Assembly (NCBI GenBank): GCA_034211115.1
Contig: JAXHTH010000154.1
Span: forward strand, 1 to 20,963
Direction of reading: 5' to 3'
DNA: 20,963 nucleotides
Origin: JAXHTH01 sp034211115
Lineage (GTDB): Bacteria > Planctomycetota > Phycisphaerae > Phycisphaerales > SM1A02
In this document: in pieces, positions 13,723 through 19,739 of the stretch
Layout: every line of letters begins with the position of its first letter
Position numbering within the stretch: the first letter of the stretch is position 1
The notes under the pieces: model-generated
Seen by the model: the letters and a program-made list of their open reading frames with translations, nothing else
The model's database searches: none
Told to the model about the DNA's origin: nothing
Translations under genes and position numbers: made by a program

Positions 13723-15306
13723 ATGAGCCGCTCCCGCGCCTTTCCGACGATGCATCTCCGCGGCCGGGTGCGAAACCTCGTGCTTGTCCTCGGCGATCAG
13801 CTTGATCGCAACGGCGCGGCGCCGGCCGGTTTCGACAACGAGCGCGACGCCGTCCTCATGATGGAGGTCGCCGAGGAATCGGTGCACGTGCCCAGCCATC
13901 GCCAGCGGACGGTGTTATTTCTCTCCGCGATGCGGCATTTCGCGCGGGAGCAGCGCGAGCGCGACCGGCGGGTGCATTACATCCGCCTCGATGAATCGAA
14001 CAACGCGCAGAACTTCGATGACGAGCTCCGCCGGCAGGTGAAGCGCCTTAAGCCGAAAACGCTCATCTGCACCCACCCGGGCGAGTGGCGGGTGCTGGAG
14101 CTGATGCACCGCTGGCGCGATGAGCTGCCCGTCGAGGTGCGCATCCTCCCTGATGAGCACTTCCTGGTCGGCCCGGAGGCGTTCGAGGCCTGGGCGAACG
14201 GGCGCAAGCAGTTCGTTCTCGAGCACTTCTACCGCCGGCAGCGACAGGAACGCGGCATCCTCATGACGAGGCAGGGCGAGCCCGAGGGCGGGCGGTGGAA
14301 CTTCGATGAGGACAATCGACGGTCGTTCAAGTCCGAGCCGGAGATTCGCCGGCCGTACCGGCCGCGGCCCGATGACATCACGGCCGAGGTGATCGAGACG
14401 GTCGAGCGTCGCCTCCCCGATCTGCCCGGCCGGCTGGAATCATTCCACTGGCCGGTCACGCGGGCCGAGGCGAAGCGGGCGCTGAAGGACTTCATCGAAC
14501 ATCGCCTGGCGGGATTCGGGCCGTACGAGGACGCGATGTGGACGGGGGAGACGACGGTGTATCACAGCCGTCTCAGCGCGGCCCTCAACCTCAAGCTGCT
14601 TCAGCCGATGGAGTGCGTCGACGCGGCGCTGGAGGCGTGGCGGGCCGGTGACGCCCCGATCAATTCCGTCGAGGGATTCGTGCGACAGATCATCGGCTGG
14701 CGCGAGTTCATCCGCGGCCTCTACTGGCAGCAGGGGCCGGACTACGGCCGGCGCAACGCGCTCGATCAGCACGGTGCGCTGCCCGGGTTCTACTGGACCG
14801 GCGAAACCGACATGGAGTGCATGCGCCAGGCGCTGGGACAGGTACTCGACGAGGCGTACGGCCATCACATTCAGCGGCTGATGGTGACGGGCAACTTCGC
14901 GCTCATCTCCGGCGTTCACCCGCGGGTCATCAGCGACTGGTATCTCGGCATGTACATCGATGCGGTGGACTGGGCGACGCTGCCCAACACGCTGGGGATG
15001 GCGATGCACGCCGACGGGGGCGTGGTGGGCTCCAAGCCCTACGCGGCCAGCGGACGGTATATCCGGCGCATGAGCAACTACTGCGCGCACTGCCCGCTGG
15101 ACGTGTCAAAACGCAGCGGCGAAGGCGCCTGCCCCTTCAACACGTTCTACTGGGACTTCCTGATCCGTCATCGCAAGCGGTTCGCGAAGAACCAGCGCAT
15201 GTCGATGATTCTCCGCAACGTCGATCGCCTCGCGGCGGCCGAGCGAACGGAGATCACCCGCGAGGGCCGGCGGCTGCGGGAAGTATTCGGTATCGACGGC
15301 GCGTGA
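13723..15306 (+). CDS. FeS-type (6-4) photolyase / cryptochrome (FeS-BCP, PhrB-like)
   Basis: This 527-residue flavoprotein is predicted to repair (6-4) photoproducts in DNA using light. The N-terminal domain (LVLVLGDQLDR onward) is the photolyase-related alpha/beta domain; the C-terminal helical half binds FAD. Four cysteines that would ligate a [4Fe-4S] cluster are Cys366, Cys454, Cys457 and Cys470. Their spacing (88, 3, 13) equals that of Agrobacterium PhrB (350, 438, 441, 454). The His pair 381/382 in YGHHIQRLMVTGNF aligns with PhrB His365/His366, the latter catalytic. Other conserved stretches are IGWREFIRGLYW and FWxGxT-like FYWTGETDMEC. The start at 13723 has AAAGG ten bases upstream; MHLRGRV at 13750 is an alternative. 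The gene is monocistronic. Confidence 0.93.
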   Translation: MSRSRAFPTMHLRGRVRNLVLVLGDQLDRNGAAPAGFDNERDAVLMMEVAEESVHVPSHRQRTVLFLSAMRHFAREQRERDRRVHYIRLDESNNAQNFDDELRRQVKRLKPKTLICTHPGEWRVLELMHRWRDELPVEVRILPDEHFLVGPEAFEAWANGRKQFVLEHFYRRQRQERGILMTRQGEPEGGRWNFDEDNRRSFKSEPEIRRPYRPRPDDITAEVIETVERRLPDLPGRLESFHWPVTRAEAKRALKDFIEHRLAGFGPYEDAMWTGETTVYHSRLSAALNLKLLQPMECVDAALEAWRAGDAPINSVEGFVRQIIGWREFIRGLYWQQGPDYGRRNALDQHGALPGFYWTGETDMECMRQALGQVLDEAYGHHIQRLMVTGNFALISGVHPRVISDWYLGMYIDAVDWATLPNTLGMAMHADGGVVGSKPYAASGRYIRRMSNYCAHCPLDVSKRSGEGACPFNTFYWDFLIRHRKRFAKNQRMSMILRNVDRLAAAERTEITREGRRLREVFGIDGA

Positions 15307-15593
15307 TGAGTGCCGGGCGGCGCCGCGGCGGGGGCGGAGGCCGGTCGTCCGCGGGCCGCGGATCCTCCGGGCCGATCGTCGGCGATCCGCGCCCGGCGCG
15401 AAACGGACGTTTCCGCCGCGCCAGGGCCGATTCCGGCGCAAACGACCGGGATTTCCTCGATCCGAACGGAGATTCAGGCCGATCGCGGTGCCATAATTGG
15501 TGGTGAGGCGCCCCGCCGGCCACGGACGGCCGAAGCGCTCGCGAAGACCGGCCCCGGATGAAGGCGCCCGGACCGAAAAGGAGGATTCCGAAC
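15307..15593. other. 287-base intergenic region with one strong hairpin
   Basis: No gene is seen. A two-part hairpin spans 15395-15422: GGCGC plus GAAACG, a GA loop, CGTTTC, a four-base bulge, then GCGCC. CATAAT at 15492-15497 is a -10-like hexamer 97 bases before the secreted protein start. No T-tract follows the photolyase stop. Confidence 0.45.
15492..15497 (+). promoter_or_regulatory. Candidate -10 element (CATAAT) for the secreted protein gene
   Basis: CATAAT lies 97 bases before the ATG at 15594. It matches TATAAT at five of six positions; no clear -35 is visible. Confidence 0.3.
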
Positions 15594-17315
15594 ATGCGTT
15601 ATGCCGCGATCTGTCTCGTGCTGGCGGTGATGTTGTCGTTCCCCGCGCCCACCGTGGCCGCGGATACCGATCAGGAACAGCCGTCGAAGCTCTGGATGCA
15701 CCGGGAAGTGCCCGTTGACGCGCCGACCCTGGTGGATCGTCTGCCGCGCGGCCGCGGGCAGAAGCTGATCCTCGCTCCGCTGAACAACCCCTACGCGCCG
15801 GTGCAGGTGAACGTCGATGCCGACGGGTTCAACATTCCCGACGATGCGGCCAACGAGCCGTCGATTGCCGTCGATCCCACCGCGCCCAACCGCATGGTGA
15901 TCGGCTGGCGTCAATTCGACTCGACCAGCTCCAACTTCCGCCAGGCGGGCTGGGCGTACAGCAAGGACGGCGGGCGCACGTGGACCTTTCCCGGCGTCAT
16001 CGAGCCGGGCGTGTTCCGTTCCGACCCGGTGCTCGATGTCGATTCCAACGGGACGTTCTTCTACAACAGCCTGACGGTGGTGGGGAGCACGTACCTGTGC
16101 GATGTCTTCAAGTCCATCGACGGCGGGGAGACCTGGGATGCCGGCGTCTCCGCCTACGGGGGCGACAAGCAGTGGATGGCCATCGATCGCACGGGGGGGA
16201 TCGGCGAGGGCAACATCTACGCGAGCTGGACGTTGTGGTACAGCTCCTGCGACGGGCAGTTCACCCGTTCCTACGACGGCGGGTACAACTTCCTCGACTG
16301 CATCGACGTGCCGGGCGCTCCCTACTGGGGAACGATCACCGTGGATCCGGACGGCGCGGTCTACGTCGCCGGCGACGGGCAGGTGGTCGCCAAGTCCAGC
16401 ACGCTGCAGGATGAGGATCTTCCGCCCGACTTCGATTTCGTGCGCTACCCGAGTCTGGGCGGCGGGGCGCAGGGATGGGCCGGCCCCAACCCCGGCGGCC
16501 TCCTCGGGCAGCTCTGGATCGCCTCCGACCACTCCGACGGGCCGACCCGGGGCAACATCTACCTCCTCGGCTCGGTCGACCCGCAAGGCACCGATCCGCT
16601 GGACGTGATGTTCTGCCGCAGCACGGACGGCGGCAACACCTGGAGCAATCCCGTGCGCGTCAACGATGATGCGCAGGCATCCAACCGCTGGCAGTGGTTC
16701 GCCACGATGTCCGTCGCTCCCAACGGCCGCATCGACGCCGTCTGGAACGACAACCGCAACGATCCGGGCGGATACGACTCGCAGTTGTTCTACTCCTACT
16801 CGACCGATGCGGGCGAGACGTGGTCCGCCGACGAGCCGCTGACCGGGGCGTGGGATCCCTACGTGGGCTGGCCCCAGCAGCAGAAGATCGGCGACTATTA
16901 CGACATGGTCTCCGACGAGCTGGGGGCGCACGTCGCCATCTCGACCACGCTCAACGGCGAGCAGGATGTCTACTACCTGCGCATCGGCGAGTACGACTGC
17001 AACGGCAACGGCATCGCCGATCCCGATGACATCGCCGATGGCGCCAGCTACGACTGCAACGACAACGGCATTCCCGATGAATGCGAGATCGCGGCCGATC
17101 CGGAACTCGACGCAGACGGCTCGGGCGTCCTCGACGAGTGCGAGGCGCTGGGCGACCTGGACGGGGACGGCGAAGTGGACACCGCCGACCTCCTCACGCT
17201 GCTGGCCAACTGGGGCGACTGCCCAGGCGGTGGCGAGCCGTGCCCCGGCGACCTCGACGGCGACGGCGATGTCGACACCGCCGACCTGCTCGCCCTCCTC
17301 GGAAACTGGGGGTGA
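15594..17315 (+). CDS. Secreted BNR/Asp-box (sialidase-like propeller) protein with dockerin-like calcium repeats
   Basis: The 573-residue protein starts at 15594 with AAGGAGG nine bases upstream, followed by a clear signal peptide (MRYAAICLVLAVMLSFPAPT, probable cut after VAA near residue 23). Five Asp-box motifs mark a beta-propeller: SKDGGRTW (123-130), SIDGGETW (174-181), SYDGGYNF (226-233), STDGGNTW (343-350) and STDAGETW (403-410). The C-terminus has two DCNxNGI...D loops (468-500) and two 22-residue dockerin-like repeats, GDLDGDGEVDTADLLTLLANWG-type at about 520-541 and 552-573. Such tails are typical of exported planctomycete proteins and probably bind calcium; a role in anchoring is not proven. 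The Arg triad of true sialidases was not recognised, so enzymatic activity is not claimed. It may be a structural or ligand-binding propeller. A terminator lies downstream. Confidence 0.85.
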   Translation: MRYAAICLVLAVMLSFPAPTVAADTDQEQPSKLWMHREVPVDAPTLVDRLPRGRGQKLILAPLNNPYAPVQVNVDADGFNIPDDAANEPSIAVDPTAPNRMVIGWRQFDSTSSNFRQAGWAYSKDGGRTWTFPGVIEPGVFRSDPVLDVDSNGTFFYNSLTVVGSTYLCDVFKSIDGGETWDAGVSAYGGDKQWMAIDRTGGIGEGNIYASWTLWYSSCDGQFTRSYDGGYNFLDCIDVPGAPYWGTITVDPDGAVYVAGDGQVVAKSSTLQDEDLPPDFDFVRYPSLGGGAQGWAGPNPGGLLGQLWIASDHSDGPTRGNIYLLGSVDPQGTDPLDVMFCRSTDGGNTWSNPVRVNDDAQASNRWQWFATMSVAPNGRIDAVWNDNRNDPGGYDSQLFYSYSTDAGETWSADEPLTGAWDPYVGWPQQQKIGDYYDMVSDELGAHVAISTTLNGEQDVYYLRIGEYDCNGNGIADPDDIADGASYDCNDNGIPDECEIAADPELDADGSGVLDECEALGDLDGDGEVDTADLLTLLANWGDCPGGGEPCPGDLDGDGDVDTADLLALLGNWG

Positions 17316-17327
17316 GGAGAGGCGGGA

Positions 17328-17362
17328 GTCTTGAGTCTTGAGTCTTGAGACTTGAGTCTTGA
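17328..17362. repeat. 5 tandem 7-bp repeats (GTCTTGA)
   Basis: GTCTTGA three times, GACTTGA, then GTCTTGA lie in exact register, starting 12 bases after the stop codon of the secreted protein. Only one position varies (T to A). The block sits between the stop and an intrinsic terminator, so it would be transcribed in the 3' untranslated region. Confidence 0.85.
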
Positions 17363-17396
17363 GACGGCGCGTGGCTGATGCGAATCGAATCCAAAG

Positions 17397-17426
17397 CCCC
17401 GGGACTCCTGTCCCGGGGACTTTTTT
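17397..17426 (+). terminator. Rho-independent terminator
   Basis: CCCCGGGAC at 17397-17405, loop TCCT, GTCCCGGGG at 17410-17418 form a perfect 9-bp GC-rich stem. AC and six T residues (17421-17426) follow. It ends the transcript of the secreted protein. The left side is AAAG-flanked, which gives only a weak T-tract for the opposing gene. Confidence 0.9.
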
Positions 17427-17433
17427 CGCGCCG

Positions 17434-18099
17434 TCAGCGCTCCCGCTCGATCAGGGCGCCGATTCGCTCGGCGCTCAGCTCGCGCAGGGATGTCACCACA
17501 AGATGCGCGTCGGTCAATTCCTTGGTGGTCCGACCCGTCGAGGCGAGGCCGATGGCGGTCATCTTCGCCGCGCGGGCGGCGTCGATCCCCGCCGGCGCAT
17601 CCTCGAGCACCGCGCAGCGGGCCGGCTCGATCTTCAGCCCCTCGGCGGCCAGTTGATACACCTGCGGATCGGGCTTGCCGCGCGTCACGTCGCTGCCGGT
17701 GACGACGGCTCCGAACGCGTCTGCTCTCTCCAGCCGCTGGAGCGCGAGATTGACGTTCTCCGGCGGCCCGGAGGAGCCGACGGCCAGTGAGAAGCCGGCC
17801 TCGCGCAGGGCGTCGATGAGTTCCACCGCCCCGTCCATCGCCGGGAAGTTCGCCGCGACGATCTGACGGTACAGCGCCTCTTTTCGGTCATCGAGCGACC
17901 GGATCTTTTCGTCATCCAGGTCATCCGCGGGCCAGAGGGCGGCGATGATGTCCCGGCTGGTGCGGCCGAAGGTGGCGATGAACTGCTCCCGCGTGAAGGA
18001 GAAGCCGTTCTCCCCGGCGAGCATGAGCCAGCTCCGGAGGTGAGGCTCGAAGGAATCGACAAGCACGCCGTCAACGTCGAAGAGCACCGCGTTCTGCAT
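17434..18099 (-). CDS. HAD-superfamily phosphatase/phosphomutase (beta-phosphoglucomutase-like)
   Basis: This 221-residue cytosolic enzyme belongs to HAD subfamily IA. Motif I is LFDVDGVLVDS (nucleophile Asp8, acid/base Asp10), motif II is GSSG (Ser109/110), motif III is Lys142 in RGKPDPQVY, and motif IV is LEDAPAGIDAA (Glu166, Asp167). The helical cap lies between motifs I and II (residues 16-85). The DxDGVxxDS form and cap type fit beta-phosphoglucomutase or a sugar-phosphate phosphatase; the substrate is uncertain. The start at 18099 has no Shine-Dalgarno. A TATCGT hexamer at 18108-18113 lies only 8 bases before the ATG, so a leaderless transcript is plausible. It is convergent with the secreted protein gene; the terminator lies between them. 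Confidence 0.87.
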   Translation of the reverse strand: MQNAVLFDVDGVLVDSFEPHLRSWLMLAGENGFSFTREQFIATFGRTSRDIIAALWPADDLDDEKIRSLDDRKEALYRQIVAANFPAMDGAVELIDALREAGFSLAVGSSGPPENVNLALQRLERADAFGAVVTGSDVTRGKPDPQVYQLAAEGLKIEPARCAVLEDAPAGIDAARAAKMTAIGLASTGRTTKELTDAHLVVTSLRELSAERIGALIERER

Positions 18100-18285
18100 G
18101 GCGGACCACGATAGTCGCTCGGCTGCGGGCGGGTGAACCGCAGACCGTGCCGGGCGAGCTGCCTCGGTGGCGCGGCCCTCCTCTTACGGGGTGGCACCGC
18201 CGGGGGAAGCTGGGCAGGGAAGGAGGTGTGGGAAGGCCGGCGGGCGGCAGGGGCGGTAAATCCCCCCGAATTGGCCAAAAAACCC

Positions 18286-18315
18286 TTGCATCGGCCCGGC
18301 GTGGCTCGGTAGAGT
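18286..18315 (+). promoter_or_regulatory. Candidate sigma-70-type promoter of the activator gene or leader RNA
   Basis: TTGCAT at 18286-18291 and TAGAGT at 18310-18315 are separated by 18 bases. Each matches its consensus box only partly. Initiation a few bases downstream would give a transcript of about 95 bases up to the T-tract at 18416, or a leader of about 125 bases for the AAA+ gene. Confidence 0.35.
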
Positions 18316-18371
18316 GACCTCGACGTATTGGCTCCCGTGATTCCTGAGTGTCGAGAGAGACACGAAGAAGA

Positions 18372-18416
18372 GAGAGAGTCCCACTCCGGATTGGAGTAGA
18401 GAGGGACTCTTTTCTT
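18372..18416 (+). terminator. Terminator-like hairpin in the leader of the AAA+ gene (attenuator candidate)
   Basis: AGAGTCCC at 18375-18382 pairs with GGGACTCT at 18403-18410. Inside, ACTCC (18383-18387) pairs with GGAGT (18393-18397) across a five-base loop, with one 5-base bulge. The outer stem runs into a pyrimidine tract CTCTTTTCTT. The shape is that of an intrinsic terminator, yet the activator's start codon lies only about 32 bases downstream on the same strand. Confidence 0.7.
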
Positions 18417-18447
18417 GGTTCAGGCGGCAGCAAGCGAAGGGAGAAGT

Positions 18448-19353
18448 GTGGCGTCGGTGGCCCCTGCGCTGGCCGCCCGGGCCGCCATGGCACGCTGCTG
18501 CCTGCTCATCACCGGCGAAACGGGGGTCGGCAAGGGCTGGCTGGCCCGCTGGATGCACGAGCACAGCCCCCGCGCCGACCGGCCGTTCATCCCCGTCAAC
18601 TGCGGGGCCATCCCCGAGAGCCTCATCGACAGCCAGCTTTTCGGCCACGTGCGCGGCGCCTTCAGCGACGCCCACCAGGACCACACCGGCCTCGTGCGGG
18701 CCGCCGACGGCGGGACCCTGCTCCTCGATGAGATCGGCGAGCTTCCCCACAGCGGCCAGCTTCGCCTCCTGAGGCTGCTGGAGGAGGGCGAAGTGCAGCC
18801 GGTGGGGGCGATGCGGCCGGTCTGCGTGGATGTGCGGGTCATCGCCGCCACCCGCTACGACCTTTCCCGGGCCGTGGCCGAAGGTCGGCTCCGCGAGGAC
18901 CTGTACTTCCGGCTGAACGTGATTCACTTCCATCTCGCCCCGCTGCGCGAGCGGCGGGAGGAGATCGCCCGTCTGGCCGAGGCGTTCAACGAGGAGTTCG
19001 CGGCGCGGATCGACCGCCCGCCGCTGCTGCTGGCGGAGGAGGCGATGCGGTTCCTCCGCGCCCAGCCCTGGCCGGGCAATGTTCGCCAGCTTCGCACGGT
19101 GATCGAGCGTCTGCACGTGCTCTGTCCCAGCGATGTGATCACGGTCGAGGAGCTGAGGCGATACGGCCAGCTCGAGGACCCGCCGTCGCGGCGGGCCGAT
19201 TCCCGCGGGCTCTGGCCGCGCCGGGCCCGTCTCGAGGCGGCCCGGGAAGCGATGGAGGCCTGCGATGGCAGCATCAGCCGGGCGGCCCATGCCCTCGGCG
19301 TGCATCGGTCCACCGTCCACCGCTGGCTGGCCGGCGAGCGCCTCGCGAGTTGA
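18448..19353 (+). CDS. Sigma-54-type AAA+ transcription activator without a regulatory domain (PspF-like)
   Basis: The 301-residue protein consists of an AAA+ domain and a C-terminal Fis-type helix-turn-helix. Walker A is GETGVGKG (23-30), Walker B is LLLDEIGEL (91-99), the arginine region is LREDLYFRLN (148-157), sensor II is PWPGNVRQL (208-216), and the HTH is about 265-295 (SISRAAHALGVHRSTVHRWL). No receiver, GAF or PAS domain precedes the ATPase, as in PspF. The sigma-54 contact loop, normally GAFTGA, is GAFSDA (70-75), and the following R-x-G-x-F-E residues are H-T-G-L-V-R. The start is taken as the GTG at 18448 because GGGAG lies four bases upstream; TTG at 18415 falls inside the terminator-like T-tract, and GTG at 18457 is possible. 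The target is unknown; gdhA is the downstream neighbour. Confidence 0.83.
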   Translation: MASVAPALAARAAMARCCLLITGETGVGKGWLARWMHEHSPRADRPFIPVNCGAIPESLIDSQLFGHVRGAFSDAHQDHTGLVRAADGGTLLLDEIGELPHSGQLRLLRLLEEGEVQPVGAMRPVCVDVRVIAATRYDLSRAVAEGRLREDLYFRLNVIHFHLAPLRERREEIARLAEAFNEEFAARIDRPPLLLAEEAMRFLRAQPWPGNVRQLRTVIERLHVLCPSDVITVEELRRYGQLEDPPSRRADSRGLWPRRARLEAAREAMEACDGSISRAAHALGVHRSTVHRWLAGERLAS

Positions 19354-19739
19354 GGCGGCCGGCGCCGGCCCGGGCGCCTCGCGCCACCTGACAACGAAAG
19401 ACCGGACCTCGACGCGCAACGGTTGCCCACGGTGCCTCGCCGACCTCGATCCGATCGGCGATCGCCCGGTCCGCGCCGCTCATCGGCGCGTCAGGGCAGG
19501 GTCGGGCGCGGGCTGGCAGGGGGCAAAATCCGGACGATTGTGTGCCGATTTTTCGGGGCATTTCTGTCCGCCTTCTGGGGCAATGCGTATCATTCCCATC
19601 CTTTCGCGGACCGGTCTTCGCCGACCCCGGCGGCCGAGCCGCGGAAGGGTCATTCGACCCCTTGAAGACCGCCGGTTCGACGGTCGCAGCAGGCCGTCCG
19701 GCCTTTTCCACTCATTCCTACTTGTCAGGGTTTACAGCT
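19354..19739. other. 386-base region upstream of gdhA
   Basis: No gene is seen. GAGGCG (19352-19357) and CGCCTC (19375-19380) flank a 14-bp palindrome GGCCGGCGCCGGCC at 19357-19370, overlapping the stop of the activator; no T-tract follows. TATCAT at 19588-19593 is a -10 candidate. Two small leader hairpins are GGGTC-ATTC-GACCC (19647-19660) and AGGCC-GTCC-GGCCT (19691-19704); the latter runs into TTTT. Confidence 0.45.
19691..19707 (+). terminator. Weak terminator-like hairpin in gdhA leader
   Basis: AGGCC and GGCCT form a 5-bp stem around GTCC, followed by T residues to 19707, 33 bases before the gdhA start. The stem is short, so attenuation is only a possibility. Confidence 0.25.

Larger units (their letters stand above)
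18100..18447. other. 348-base divergent intergenic region with promoter and leader hairpins
   Basis: No gene is seen; minus-strand open frames here are shadows. From left to right it holds the HAD gene start region, a purine-rich stretch at about 18205-18260, a candidate promoter at 18286-18315, a small hairpin at 18348-18363 (GTGTC-gagaga-GACAC), and a terminator-like hairpin at 18372-18416. Confidence 0.55.

Noticed and set aside
13362..13724. Minus-strand ORF of 120 codons between the transporter and the photolyase
   Set aside because: Arg/Pro/Ala-rich with no motif or ribosome site; treated as intergenic.
15474..16931. Minus-strand open frame of 485 codons antisense to the secreted protein
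   Set aside because: Val/Arg/Gly-rich shadow; the plus strand has a signal peptide, Asp boxes and a perfect ribosome site.
18270..18292. Sigma-54 promoter upstream of the AAA+ gene (TTGGCC ... TTGCAT)
   Set aside because: The GG and GC elements are 13 bases apart; the sigma-54 promoter needs 10, and the tolerance is very small.
19530..19550. Sigma-54 promoter upstream of gdhA (CCGGACGATTGTGTGCC)
   Set aside because: GG-N10-GC spacing is right, but nothing else matches TGGCAC/TTGCA; such minimal matches are expected by chance in GC-rich DNA.
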